Assembly (NCBI GenBank): GCA_032622095.1
Contig: CP136069.1
Span: 86,018,958 to 86,082,957, forward strand
Length of the DNA stretch: 64,000 bases
Direction of reading: 5' to 3'
Source of the DNA: Siphonodentalium dalli
Taxonomy: Eukaryota; Mollusca; Scaphopoda; Gadilida; Siphonodentaliidae
The notes beneath the pieces were generated by a model that made no database searches, was not told the DNA's origin, and saw only the letters and a list, made by a program, of their open reading frames with translations. The stretch's first letter is position 1. The number at the start of each line of letters is the position of its first letter. Position numbers and translations under genes: made by a program. Positions 33,959 to 47,104 of this stretch are shown here, piece after piece.

Positions 33959-35039
33959 CAGGCCTCAGCTTACCAGGCGAGTAGGGCGAAATAGTCGCCC
34001 TCGACGCCTCGAAGTCGCCTTAGTGTCGCGCCAGGGAGAAGTGAAGTCGCCTTCCGATTTCGTTGGGAGTCTCCCGATTTTGTGTCATTTCTCCAGTGCA
34101 TACATGTACTCCCGATTGGGAAATGAAATTTCCCTATTTGAAAAGATAAAACCCAAAATTAGCCTACGGCTGTAGCAAGCGATAAGCCATGCATGCTATA
34201 GTGTTACAAATCAATTATGAATATATCGCCTGCGAGTCAAACAGGGACAAAATGTTGACACAAGGTCGACTCCTTTTGTTTAACAGCGTTGAGTAAGTAA
34301 ATGCGGTGTTCAATGTCCAGACAAGGATTATAATATATCAAACAAAGAAGCCTTCCGTTTTGGCCATACTTAATAAAGTGTTGGTTTCTGCTCGTCCCGA
34401 CCGACTGCTTTAAAACCGCCGACTCAAATTATTATTATATTGCCGATTTAAACATTTTGTTTGTTTTAGTTCCGTTTCCGTCTTTGTGGTATTCCGTGTT
34501 TTTACGCAATAACAGAATGCTAATCGAACGGGCCTCAAAACATAATCGCCAACCACCAAACAATTCTGGCAATACGTACTCCCTTTAAATTATCCGATGT
34601 TACCTCATGTTACTGAATATATTTGGCGACAAAATTATCCGAGAGCACCATTTTATAGTGTGCAAATAAAGTTTTAATCGTTGTATTGCCTTGTTCGAAA
34701 TAAAACGTGATCCATAAGTTGGGATAACCGGAAAATCGTAATTTTATTCCCAATAATTCAGTGATTTTAGAGACACTCGGTTGTCGATGTCAAGGACTCA
34801 AGGCCGTTAATTGTGGCATATAAACAATCTATATTACATTTAAATGAAAAAATTGAATTTTTTTCCATGATAATGTTTTTTTCGTTTGTTTAACCTATAG
34901 TGCTATACATATTAAATAAATTATCAGATGAAATTATTCTCCAGTCTCTCACTTCTCCCTATTTTTCCCTCACTTCTCCCTATTTCTGCCAGAGGGAGAA
35001 GTCACTTCTCCCTATTCTCAACCTGCAAGCTGAGGCCTG
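33959..35039. mobile_element. hAT-like non-autonomous element with perfect 8-bp target duplication
   Basis: It starts CAGGCCTCAGCTT and ends AAGCTGAGGCCTG. GTGTTGTA is duplicated exactly at 33951-33958 and 35040-35047. TIR start CAGG and an 8-bp duplication are diagnostic of the hAT superfamily. No transposase frame is present in its 1,081 bp. Confidence 0.93.
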
Positions 35040-35285
35040 GTGTTGTACTATCTCAGAAATCATGACATCTGAAATCACGAAAACATAAATTTTTAGTTCT
35101 TAATTCTGACAGACTAAATTCCTAATATACAGAAATTATCCCTATAGCAAGTAACATTCAATTTATTAATAAGAATCATGTTGTTTTGCCAATTATGACA
35201 CAACATTTATCATAATAGCTAGGTTGAGTAATTTGATAATATACATGTGAACACAACAACAAAAGGTTTAACACTTATTCAAGAT

Positions 35286-35657
35286 TAAAGACATATTATG
35301 GACTTGTTCGGGTGCACGTAACTTATAAGTTAGTACTCACTCGCTGTGCCAACTGGGGGAATGTAGAATTCCCTGAAATCACTGAAAATCTCAAATAAAT
35401 CGACCATCATCTGAAATACCTGCAATTGTAAATATTTACATCTCGATTTGGGACGCAACTATCGGCGATAAACCAATGCCAAGATTTCGCCATCGAGAGT
35501 CATTGCATTTAATTTTTATATGTAAAAGATAACAGGTGTGTGTTGTATATGTTGATTAATATTCATAAAAATAACTACTTTGAGCAAGATTATTCTCCGT
35601 TTCAATTTGTTCACCCTACGGGTCCCTACCAGAGTGTTTCACATCACTTTGAAGGTC
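35286..35657 (+). repeat. Dispersed repeat paired with 42610-42983
   Basis: It shares AAAGACATATTATGGACTTG, ATTGTAAATATNTACATCTC, ACTACTTTGAGCAAGATTAT and AGAGTGTTTCACATCACTTT-like blocks with the second copy. Confidence 0.6.
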
Positions 35658-36930
35658 AAGATTATTATTTGTAGTATTTCAGTGGGAGGTTTTTCTTGTG
35701 CACAAATAATTAAGTTTACTGATGTAGAACTCAATAAATGTTTGTATATTTTCAGATATTACTCATCGTTACGTCGTGATCAATGCCAATGGCACCCACA
35801 AGGTTTTGATACAACGCCCATTTTGACGTCCTGATAAAAACAACTCACATTGTCATCAATGATAACATCGTTACAGCGCTCACGAGATACACAGACAGAT
35901 GACTATTTAGTCCATATATTGAGAGGACAAGATGTCACCTCTCATTGCATTCATCAACAGATGTGACTCTCATGAAGGGATATCGGTTGAAAGCATGTGA
36001 CGGAGTACCGTAGAGCAAGCATTCTGCTGCCAGCAAAATAGTGATCTCAAAATATTATACCCGCTCAAATTAGTAACCTCTTGGACATGTTCACATTATA
36101 TTAACCTTACAAAAATGGTTTTGTTTTACTTGGGTCTTCATCTTTGTCATTTTGCAGCGTCAGTTTTATTGGAAGAGTTAAAAGACCACTCAGAGGGTTA
36201 CATTCTCCAATCGATCACTCCACTGCATGTAGAAACCACTGAATGCACCACTCAAAACCCAAACCCAGTAAGCAGCTGACAGACGGTAGCGGGGTAATGT
36301 CGCAAGAGCTATACTCGTCCTTTACCTCAATAAATGGTATACTCATAGGGCGCGCATCTATAATCTCAAATCGACTCCATTCCACCCGCATGTGCAATTT
36401 GACTTATATATCAAGATGTTCCACCACTTTGGTGTTCTAGAAACCACCCGGAAAAGACCCGTTAATTAGTTGAATATAATGTGACTGCAAATTCTGAGGT
36501 GAAGGTCGAGTATAACTCTTGCGACATTACCCCTCTACCCTGACAGACTTGCTCATACACAAATTTGTTTACCCTCCTTTTGCATGGATCACAAATCTTA
36601 TTGGGAATTTGACCAGCATCAACATCAATTGCTGTATGGCTTATGATGGCCTAATGCACTATGCACCTTACCAACATTCTGAGCCTTCAGGACCCCCCTC
36701 CTTATGAAAGTGATGAGAATTCTAAACAGGTGATCTCATCAGAGTTTTTGCTGCTTTAGATTTTAGTTGAGAAAGGTGATGCAATGTGAACGTAGCCAAA
36801 GTAAGGTATGAAACAGCCGCATGGATACATTATTTAGCCATTTTACCTTAAAATTCCTTTTAAAGTTAGAATTACCCTGAGGTGACTTGAACATGAGGGA
36901 ACATTTACCTAACTGCTATGAATGCGGTAG
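35658..36930. other. Intergenic, one weak exon-like stretch
   Basis: TTTTCAG at 35755 is followed by 23 open codons (DITHRYVVINANGTHKVL..., stop at 35824-35826) when entered with one carried base. No partner exon was found. The remainder shows no recognised feature. Confidence 0.3.
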
Positions 36931-36939
36931 TAATGTAGA

Positions 36940-37059
36940 AGTGTTGTTAGGCCAATGCATTCTCTTATATACGTGAGGCTCCCTATGGTAGACTTGCAAA
37001 TATATGAGGGTATGCATTGGCACAAGGTTTTCGTAAAAGTAGCTCCAGTCATGGAAGGG
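36940..37059. mobile_element. Family B MITE, right part
   Basis: It contains CAATGCATTCTCTTATATAC and the inverse and ends CAGTCATGGAAGGG next to TTAA (37060-37063). Confidence 0.75.
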
Positions 37060-37191
37060 TTAAATGAGTGTTAAAGATATTATTCAGGATTCCTGACCTC
37101 CAGTTACAATAACAACATACAAAATATAATTCAATATTGGCTTCTCTGAAAAAATTATCAAAACACAAATATGACATATAAACTAGACTTA

Positions 37192-39243
37192 CAGTAATGT
37201 CCTAAATAATCGACTCCTTAACGGCAGCAGAATTATGGGTAATTTTTCAGGATTTTGTCTGAAATATGGCTTATTGGGTCATTCTATTGTTACGTGTGTG
37301 ACATTTAGAGGTTTTTAGAGCCTTTATAATCAAGATAACTTTAATTTTATAAAATTATTTTTGTCAAGGGATGCTGCATTTTATTTGCCGGAGGCTAGTC
37401 CACGACTTTTGAGACATATTTTAAACTCATTGTGTACCATAATTTTTTGGCAAGACATTATTTGTTGCGTTACGTGTGTGACGCACAAAAATCAGTTTTT
37501 TGCATGTCCTCTTTTTGAGTCTATATTCCTGTGAAATAGTAAGTCTAGAATATACAATAAATGTCACGTTTGAATGGAAATATGTTCAGCTATTCAAAAA
37601 ATAGTTTCTGAACTGTCAACACCAAACCACCTTCCATTCCAAGGCTTATAACCACCAAAGAGGCAGCGTTACGTGTGTGACACAAAAACGTTACGTGTGT
37701 GACGCTGTGAAATTGCTATTAGATTATTGGAATTCAATACCCTCAATCATATATAATTTGGCCAATAAGAGTAGTGTGATCATGTACATGTGAAAGAGGG
37801 CATTAAGTTGGGTTAGATAGATCCTGGGTTTTAAATTTATGTAATGTTAAAAGTTTTTTAAGTAGTGAACAAAAATGGTCATGCAAATGTTTAAAATTGT
37901 ACAACCATGACCGCAGTTACAAACTCAGCCGTCAGGACCATGTAAAGGTACTAGTAATCCAATTAGTTTGCACTATGAGCATGGGATAGGTTATCGAATT
38001 ATTGATAATCAAAAGATTCTATAGTTTGACAATCAACTTAATATTCATCAACATGTACATCTAATTCATTTATAAGTGATCCATGTGGAAATCCACAGAA
38101 CATACCCACATATATCAGGTAGGAAGGGGTGGTACAAATGATGTAAAAACATATTCTGGGGGTGTTTGCGTCATAAAAAGGGCTAAATTCTCCTTTTCAC
38201 ACCTTTTTAATTTTGAGATATAAAGCCAACACATCATCTCAATAATAGTTTAAATGACATTCACATTGCAGAAACACTGTATTTAAGTACCCAGGACCCC
38301 ATGGATGCTTTAAAGGGGTTACTATTAACCCTGGTCATGTCTGCATTGAGTTTAAACTGAACAGTGCCTTATGCTTAAGACCCTTCAATGTGCGCACAAT
38401 TACTTCAGAATGATAAAATGAATGAATTTAAGATAAAAACATGTGTAAAATACATTTTCTTGATATTTAGAAGTTTCTTCAATAAAATAAAGCCAAAAAG
38501 AAACCTGAGTTGTGTGGTTTGTGACTGGTAATGGTTGATTGTATAATGTCACACACGTAACGTTACGTGTGTGACAGATATCGGAAGCACTGCAAAAGTC
38601 GTAAAAAGTATTAATATCTTATTTTATGATGATCAGTGCTTCACCCAAACCATAGAGTCACAGAATATAGAAAACTACGATGTATGTTCATGTAATTTTT
38701 GAAAAATTTAAACTTTAATGTTAAATCGTTACGTGTGTGACAGATGATTAGTCATGGAGATGTTGATGAATAAATGTTCAAAATTTTGAAAATGTGGGTA
38801 TGTTTTATAAATTTTTTTATTGGAAAAATATACACAATGTATTGCCGCAAAATTCTAATGTTTACTATCAATAACCTTCTTGTCACAGCTTACGTGGCCA
38901 CTCTGATAATTATGCAAAAATAACAGAGTTGGGTACTACTATTTCAAACAAACCAAATATATACAAACAGGTAGGCAACAATATAGTTTAATACCATTTT
39001 GGAAAGCTGAAAATCTGTACTTTTGAACGAATCAAGTGCCAGGATTATTCAGCATGTTTGAAATTTTGCCATTTTTCACAATTTTGGGATACCTAATGGT
39101 AGAATGACCCTATTGCCATTCATCAGAAAGCTCTCACTGAGAGCTTTCCGATGAATGGCAACAAGCCATATTTCCAACTAAATCCTGAAAAATTACCCAT
39201 AATCCTGCTTTTGTTAAGGAGTTGATTATTTAGGGCATTACTG
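37192..39243. mobile_element. Family M MITE split by a 1.83-kb insertion
   Basis: The left arm runs 37192-37275 (CAGTAATGTCCTAAATAATC ... GAAATATGGCTTATT) and the right arm resumes at 39111 (TATTGCCATTCATCAG ... GGGCATTACTG). The whole is flanked by TA (37190-37191 and 39244-39245). Confidence 0.9.
37276..39110. mobile_element. 1.83-kb inserted element with 11-bp TIRs, 4-bp target duplication and seven GTTACGTGTGTGAC motifs
   Basis: The ends are perfect inverted GGGTCATTCTA / TAGAATGACCC. TATT is duplicated (37272-37275 and 39111-39114) and the host palindrome is restored when the element is removed. The 14-mer GTTACGTGTGTGAC occurs at 37289, 37469, 37668, 37690, 38562 and 38728, and inverted at 38548-38561, where it forms a perfect 28-bp head-to-head palindrome with the 38562 copy. 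No frame over 60 codons was seen, so it is non-autonomous or non-coding. The superfamily is not recognised. Confidence 0.9.
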
Positions 39244-39412
39244 TATATTACCTAACAATATCCTATTCTTATTTCAAAATTATCCTGATTATTGCTATCC
39301 CTCTAAGTTATACTCGTACAAAATAAATGGTAGAAAATTAAATAGTAATCAAGAAAATGTCTTTCATAAAGTACTTGATTATAGACTGGAATAAGAAGTT
39401 TCATTAATTATC

Positions 39413-39530
39413 CCTTTCCATACTAAATGGATTATCCCAGTCAGTTAAAAAGTCTACATTTGAATTATCTATTCTTCATTTGGAGGGATGTTATTCTGCA
39501 AATGACAGACACAATATTTGCAGGCTTGAT
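39413..39530. mobile_element. Chimeric fragment: family C left end joined to a family G end
   Basis: CCCTTTCCATACTAAATGGA to TTCATTTGGAGGGATG is family C. The next bases, CTGCAAATGACAGACACAAT and ATTTGCAGGCTTGA, are a family G terminus. Confidence 0.5.
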
Positions 39531-40202
39531 TGGCTTAGAACCTGAATAAATCTTTAGAGTTATGTAACCATGTGTACGATATAACCACAGGCAGCAATGA
39601 TTTGCTTTGTGATATGAACCAACTTAGGGTGCAATCCTGTGTTATGATTTAAAGCTCGTTAAAGATGGTGTATCTCTTCCCTGAACATGCTGTACTGATT
39701 CAGAGCTATAAATTAATACTATTGAGTCGGGGAGACCAGTCAACAGGAGCTTCTGTCCCTGGGAAATGAGTTTGTCCACAAACTGGGACATGACAGGTTT
39801 CTAATTTTAGAACTTTTACAATGTTTTTAATTGAAAATTCATCCTTTAAAACTCTTTTCAATGAAATATGTATAACACCACATGTGTCTTATATGTTTTT
39901 TATTTTTTGTGAATTGTAATGCAAACGTGTCTTCAAAATAGGGCCCTGCGAATCAACTAGTGTATACTATATCTAGTTCCTCAAATTCGTTCGTTGATTT
40001 GTTGCTATATATAAGGTATATTGGTTAATTCTTTTGAATAAAATTAACATCACTTGTGATTCTTGATAGGTTTATATAACTGATATAAATTTGTATTCTG
40101 TTTTATAATTAAATTAAAATGTTTCAAACTATAATGTACACGGCTAAAATGCAGTTTGAAAATGTCCTTTGGCGACCCTATAGATATAGGATCTGGCCAT
40201 TG

Positions 40203-40308
40203 ACAAGCTTTCCGATGAATGGCAACAAGCTATATTTCCGACTATATCCTGAAAAATTACCCATAATTTTGCTGTGGCAAAGGAGTCGATTATTTAGGGC
40301 ATGACTGT
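40203..40308. mobile_element. Family M MITE, right half
   Basis: It holds AGCTTTCCGATGAATGGCAA through GTCGATTATTTAGGGCATGA, with a mutated right end. Confidence 0.75.
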
Positions 40309-40454
40309 GTAGCTCAAGAAGAGACTCGGTGCGATTTGTTAACACTCATCGTTTGTGCAGTTTGTGAAAATAGGATACATAGAACAATTAACCAGTTACC
40401 AATTGATCATTAAATGCTAGTTCTACTTGAATAGTTTGTCACTTGAATCTTTAA

Positions 40455-40530
40455 CCCTTTTATGATGGGAGCCGCACTGGTGCATCCTGTGCCTGTGCAT
40501 TCTCTTAAATATGCAAGTCTCTCACAGAAT
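40455..40530. mobile_element. Family B MITE, left fragment
   Basis: TTAA (40451-40454) precedes CCCTTTTATGATGGGAGCCG; the copy stops within the first hairpin. Confidence 0.6.
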
Positions 40531-40885
40531 CACATCAGCAATTATGTCAACGAATCAAATTCCAAGTAATCGCAGGGCCCTACTTCATAAAGAGAAATAA
40601 ATCTGTATTTAATTGTTGGAAGAGTTGCTTGGTTCTTAGAGATAAATCATCTTTAAGTTCTTAAATATCTTTCAGTGCCATGTTTGTTTTTCGACTTATT
40701 TGTCATTACATTGGTTAATATATGCATATTACTACCTGCTTTTATACACCTCAATTTATAAATCTTTCTGAAAAGGTATAAGAAACCAATCATATCAACA
40801 CCAAAATGATGGATGTCCACCACATTCAATTGTACGGTTTTACCCTTCCTTTACTAAATGGATTTTCCCATCGGTTATAAAAGTA

Positions 40886-41133
40886 CAGTAATGCCCTAAA
40901 TAATCGACTCTTTAACCACAGCAGAATTATGGGTAATTTTTCAGGATTTAGTCAGGAATATGGCTTGTTGCCATTCATCGGAAAGCTCTCACAGAGCTTT
41001 CCAATGAATGGCAACAAGCCATATTTCTGAGAGCTTTCCGATGACTGGCAACAAGCCATATTTCCAACTAAATCCTGAAAAGTTACCCATAATTCTGCTC
41101 TGGTTAAGGAGTCGATTATTTAGGGCATTACTG
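40886..41133. mobile_element. Family M MITE, full copy with duplicated centre
   Basis: 248 bp between TA pairs (40884-40885, 41134-41135). CTTTCCRATGAMTGGCAACA is repeated on the right arm. It interrupts a family C fragment (CTAAATGGATTTTCCCATCG, from ~40853). Confidence 0.88.
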
Positions 41134-41160
41134 TATATATTCTATTGATGTATTTGTAAT

Positions 41161-41639
41161 CAGGGTCCGCGCTTGCCCAAAATTAACTTTTGCCAAATAA
41201 AAATATTTGTTTTGTCAAATTCTCTTGGTATTTTCCAACTTTTATGATATTGCATTGACATTAAATTGATTTTATGTGTTGAAAAAGGCTATTTCAAACA
41301 CTTCTGTGCTAAATTATTTTGACAACATTTTTTCCCTTCAATGGATTATCATGAACAATCACCCCCCCCCCCCCCCCCCCCCCAATATAGTTAAAGAAGG
41401 ACATGTGTCTGCAGAAAGGGGATTACTTGTATAAACATTACCATCATTCATAATGCCCCACCTATCACATGCCCAGGACGTTAACTACCTCTTGTTAGAA
41501 GTGTTAATTTTCCCTAATCAGCATAATCTGTTAGTACGGTATGTTACTACTAGTACATAACCGTCTACCTACTTGTGGAATTGGGAAAATACTTGACAGA
41601 TTTTTTTTTTGCGTTTGGCAAGTGGCAGCGCGAACCCTG
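41161..41639. mobile_element. hAT-like MITE with perfect 8-bp target duplication
   Basis: The ends are CAGGGTCCGCGCTTGCC and CAGCGCGAACCCTG. TTTGTAAT is duplicated exactly at 41153-41160 and 41640-41647. A 22-base poly-C run (41362-41383) lies inside. No coding capacity. Confidence 0.93.
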
Positions 41640-42226
41640 TTTGTAATATCTACATACACATGTACATATTTATACCACATTGATACCAGTTGATTTAGCA
41701 TACTATCAGGTCTGGGAAATCCTCTTTTATGGCTATAATAGAGATATATAGCTATTCCAGTTAAATAATACTAAACAATATTTTCCCAGTTTACATTGCA
41801 TGCAAGCATTACTGCAAGCTGTTGCAACTGTAGTTGAGAGATGTTATCTTGCTATATAGACAGAACACAACGAACATTTTAATCAAGAATCTTTTATCGA
41901 ATGAGATGCAGATGGCGCAAGGATATATTTCACAAAAGTGCGGCTTGAGTGAAATGTGATTATGCACCGTCCGCAATGAGATCGATAAAAGATTCTGGAT
42001 AATGTTGCAAGTTGTGTTCTGTAATTATTCCACACCCTTGCATTGGATAATTTTAATCCATGACTGACTACCATTGATAATATAAACTACCTTCATTGTG
42101 ATTAAGTGTGATAAAAAATTGGTAATTATCTGTGAATCACCCGAAGCAGATCGTTGATGTTATGTACGTCATCTCTCTTTGGAAACAACTCGAAATAGTT
42201 CTGCCTTGTATTGCACTTGAGGTATA

Positions 42227-42412
42227 CAGTAATGCTCTAAATAATCGACTGCTTAACCACAGCAGAATTATGGGTAACTTTTCATGATTTAGTCGGAAAT
42301 ATGGCTTGTTGCCATTCATCTGAAATGCAACAAGCCATATTTCTGACTAAATCCTGAAAAGTTACCCATTATTCTGCTGTGGTTAAGGAGTTGATTACTT
42401 AGGGCATTACTG
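42227..42412. mobile_element. Family M MITE, full copy
   Basis: 186 bp between TA pairs (42225-42226, 42413-42414), with both arms present. Confidence 0.88.
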
Positions 42413-42609
42413 TACATGTGACTCATGCCAACAGGTGTGGATTAAACCTTAAGAAACCACTTCCTTGATATTTCTGTTGTTCCAGCTTACGGAATATCTG
42501 AGAGGCACGTGCATCTGCTATGAAATCTGTTCTGATATTTGATATTGAACATTGTTGCTTGCATTTGTGATGGATTCTTCTAAAAAAGTGACAGTGTTGG
42601 AATATCTTG

Positions 42610-42983
42610 TAAAAGACATATTATGGACTTGTTCAGGTCCGTGAAATTATTAAGTTAATACTTATGTGATATGGCAACTTGGGTAATGTAGCATTCTGCT
42701 AATGTTGCCGAAAAATTCAAAGAAATCGACCATACCACTCCATGGAAAACATCGTCTGAACTGCGCTCAATTGTAAATATATACATCTCGATTCAGGACG
42801 CAACTTTTGGTGACAAACTAATACAATTGATTTCACCATCGAAATACATTGCATTTAATCAATATATTAAAATGACGGTGTGTTGTCAATTTGGATTAAT
42901 ATTCGTAAAAAAAACAACTACTTTGAGCAAGATTATTCTCATTTTCTATTTGATCACCCTACCGGAGTGTTTCACATCACTTT
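42610..42983 (+). repeat. Dispersed repeat paired with 35286-35657
   Basis: Same order of shared blocks as the first copy; it ends CGGAGTGTTTCACATCACTT. Confidence 0.6.
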
Positions 42984-43019
42984 AATTATACACGAAAAGA
43001 GCAAACTAATCTCACTTAA

Positions 43020-43268
43020 CCCTTTCATGACGGGAGCTGCGCTGGTTTAGCATTAAAGATCCTGTGCGAGTGCATTCTCTTATATATGCAAGTCTCCCAT
43101 GGGAAGCCTCGCATATATAGGAGAATGTACTGGCTGTCAAGGTAAATATTGTCAGGCCAATATATTCTCTTATATATGCGAGGCTCCCTATGAGAGACTC
43201 GCATATATAAGAGAATGCATTGGCGCATGGTTTTCTAAACATTTCAGGAAGCTCCAGTCATGGAAGGG
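43020..43268. mobile_element. Family B MITE, full copy
   Basis: TTAA flanks (43016-43019, 43269-43272). The ends are CCCTTTCATGACGGGAGCTG and CCAGTCATGGAAGGG. It has two well-preserved internal hairpins. Confidence 0.9.
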
Positions 43269-43413
43269 TTAATAAGAGTAATCAAACCAGATTCTTACAC
43301 TTTTAAAATGATTGTTTTGTAAATTGCGTTATCTCTTTTCAACCAGATCCATCCATTAGTAATAGTCATATGTATCTACAATATATATATATATATAACT
43401 ATCATGGCTATTA

Positions 43414-43618
43414 ATGGGATTTCTCCGACCTGACTATACCTCTCACAATCTACCTCAGCAGATACTAATAATACCTCAAAGGTGTAACAGTAAATGCTGG
43501 GCTGTTGAATTCGGACACAGACTCTTGGTAGAGTGCCACAATCTGCTTCATATTATGGCAAGTTCGTCAAGAATTTCCAGTCCATTTCACAAAGTGGGAA
43601 CAATTCCCTTGAATATGT
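43414..43618 (+). other. Open stretch ending in a consensus donor, possible decayed exon
   Basis: About 68 open codons (RPDYTSHNLPQQILIIPQRC, KCWAVEFGHRLLVECHN) end at GAATAT|gtaagt. The product is not recognised and no partner exon was found. Chance is quite possible. Confidence 0.2.
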
Positions 43619-44603
43619 AAGTTGTGATCTTAATACTGGTGTGACAAATTTCTCTCACTCATCCATTGGCCCAGTTCCATAAAACCTTTAAAGCTTTCAT
43701 GGGATGTTATACTGAAATAATGACTTTTATCAGTGAACAAACTTGTATCAAAGTAAATCCTGTAATGATTTGGAAAATAGAACATCCTTGAGTGAAAATT
43801 GCACTTGTCATCAAAAATCTAAATTTTTGTGGCCATGGATTTGTTTAGTAGCCTAAATATGTTAATTATGTCAAAGCTTCCACTGAATATACCATTTGCA
43901 GCAGACAGAACACTATAGTATGATATGGCAGGTTGTGACATAACAATAGTAAAAAAAAAATTATGTCGATAAGTCATAGTAATTAGCACAGATAAGTCGA
44001 ACAAACGATAAGTCAAAATTCCCGGTTAAGATTAAACAAAATCTGGTCCCAGGTAATTGATACAGATTCGTCGAAATGGGCGTTAAATCAATTACAATAT
44101 TTAGATGGCCAAACGCAGTCCCCTTGTTTGTCAATTAACTACATTTTCTTATCATATTTTGACTAATTATGATACATGGTTAACGTAAGTAGCTGTATTA
44201 TAACTTTATTTATTATTTCATTCCAACATTTTAATATGTCTACTTCCTTTGCATGTACATGCAAAACTGCTTGAACCCCTTGTTGCAATTTCGTTTTCAA
44301 TCTTATTTTATTAAACATAATTAAATAGTGTTGTTATTTTTATCAAGATAAGTCCATTTGAAAGTATACAGTTGGCAATGGTAAAACCCATATCAACAAG
44401 TTGACGAACTGGCATCTGAATTGGATGTGTCTTTTCAACCCGAATCAAAATAAAGACTTTAGACTTGCAGACGAGAGGGGGCAAAATGGTTAAGTTGAAT
44501 TACTTGACAACTCAAATTAAATTGTCGGTCCCAAGCGATTTGACTTAACGAAGTTTGATTTTACAAAATTACAAAATGAATTACAGAAGAAAGCTTCGAC
44601 ATC

Positions 44604-44970
44604 ATAAAGAAGATCTGTCTCTTTCTAAATATGTTTTATTTAATTTCTGGTGTATAAAATAATAAAAATGAGTTGAAGACACTTGTCCGGAAACGCTTCT
44701 CTCAGTTAATATTGATGGTATATCAACAATTCTTTTTTCATAATGCAATAATCAAGTGGGGCATTTTTTTCTATTAGATAGAGTTATGCCGCATTTTATT
44801 CTCCAAATGGATGCAATATCCCAAACTGCTTGTATATTATACCAGAAAATTCAAAATAAAATCAATATTAAATGATAGGAACCTTTTCCGGGCAGGGGTC
44901 TTTGATTCATATTTATTATTTTATACCCAGGAAACTATATACAACTTGTTATAGGAAGAGACAGACCATA
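44604..44970. mobile_element. Family K inverted-repeat element, short
   Basis: AGATCTGTCTCTTTCTAAAT on the left and ATAGGAAGAGACAGACCAT on the right are inverted; TTTCTGGTGTATAAAATAAT and its inverse follow inward. Confidence 0.6.
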
Positions 44971-47100
44971 TTTAACCTCATTAAAAGTGCTGAAGTTAAT
45001 AAAATTACCTCTCATTATTTATGTGAAATATTTAGTTCTTAAATTTCCATTTTTCATCCAATCTTCCATAGCTGTTTATAATCAATAAAACTGCTGTAGA
45101 AATTCATTATTCAATATTTATTTTCATTTGTAATTATTTTTCATTTCTCATATTTTCAAACATTATTTGAATAAAGACACTAGTAAACTCGAAGCACTAT
45201 CTTGCACAATCAAAATGAATTATGTCAGTTTTTGGTCTTCGTGTCTCTTTAAATGCCATTATATGAGATATCTTCCACTGAGTTTTCCAAACATGTTTGC
45301 CATAAAATGAAACATTTGTGTCTTACAGTATCTTGATGTACGGCCAGTCTAACACCATAAATTCTTTTTGTCATATTACATTCATTGCTGTTGAAAATCT
45401 GCTACTTAAATTAGCACACTGCTGACACACACACTTTATATTGTATCACTTCTTGTGCTTATATGATAGTTGTGAACTAACATTTTGTATCAAGCTTTGA
45501 TCAAATTCATCCTTTCAAATGTGCAGAGGGTGTATTACATATGCTCTGGAGTTTGGGCTGTTTGCAGTCATGTCTGGAAGAGTAGCGGCACAATAAACTT
45601 ATTCATAACAATGAATCCTTACTATGTAGTAAAATCTATACCTCGATAATAATGGAGGTTTCCACACATATTCTGTAGTGGGAGGAGCTAATGGTTGCTA
45701 GGAGACGAGCCTTCTGCAGAAATATTTTAATTAGGTTTACAGCGCCTGCCTAAATGCTATAATACACCCAAGAACATACATTCTTTTCGCCTTTAATTGT
45801 GAAAAATGTGATGCACAATGAAAAATAGTGCTATGATAATTGATGAATTTCCAACATGACTGCAGAAATTTCAATGAAACAACCGACGGGATCAGTCGCC
45901 GATTGGTAAAAAATATCGGCTAATAATTATTTGATTAATAGCTGTGGAAAGGTCCATTGCCTTTCTGTATTCAAACACATGACCAGTAAATTTTCTGTCT
46001 ATGGTTAACTACAAAATTTGCTTTATGTGCTTAACAGTTTTACAGCCTTGCCCCAATGAGAAGAACATGAAATATTTGGCCCAACCCATGTCAGCAGCTA
46101 ATAATTTTCCCAACCACCTTGAGCTGCAAGGATTTGTTTTAAAAGTCTGTGCATGTAAATTGAGATAAACAAATTGATGACAGTTAATTGCCAAACACAA
46201 GTGATATTGTTATTGCATGACATGTGTGACTGATGAAACATGTTTTTTTTTGTATGTTTATATAGCACATGTCACTTTAATAAATTATCAAACACACACA
46301 TCATGAAATGTTTTGACTATGTTGCGTCTCTGCACAAAAAACTCATAATGATCCCCACGGCCTTGAAAACCTGGAATAGCCTTGAGTTTTGACAATATTT
46401 TCACCGCTTGTTGGACTTGTATTGATTCCGATTTGCATTTTGCAATATTTATATCAACCTTGGTAAAAAAAAATATGAAAATTTCTAAGAATTAGCCTTG
46501 AACCGCCTTGAATTAAAAAAGATTAGGGCCTTTGAATAACCTTGAAGATTGTCGAGAAATGGCCTGAACTATTAGTTCTGACCTGCAGGAATCCCGTATA
46601 TATAAACAAAACATCAAACAGATTCTGGAGCATATGTAAATGCATCTTATAGCTCACACTCTTGCTGCATGTATCAGTGTATCACTTTATGCACATTCCA
46701 CCCTTTACCAATACCATGTTGTAATAAACATTTATAAGTATCTGTTCATCCAAGTTTTAAAGTGCTAATTATCTTACAACATATCAGTAAATGTCAACCT
46801 ATTTATAATACATCTATATTCTTCCTAATAATTATGTTTGTAAACATAAATTCGTGATTTGTCATCACTTTATATTCTACGTGACTGTATATTGTGCTAT
46901 CTAATACGTATACACAGCGCCGGGAACCTAAGTCATAAATTGGATGAATATTTGTCGGCAAGATATTGTGCCTGGCAATTTCAACTTTCTTTTTTTTTTT
47001 CTCTATATTTTTTCAGATATCCACTAGCTATTAGACAAATGAGCTCTCCCAACAATTCATCTCAGATTCTGCAAAAAAACGGATGTCGAACAGATTTTTT
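44971..47100. other. Intergenic, no recognised feature
   Basis: AT-rich DNA with no identified exon or clear repeat boundary. Confidence 0.4.
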
Positions 47101-47104
47101 TTAA

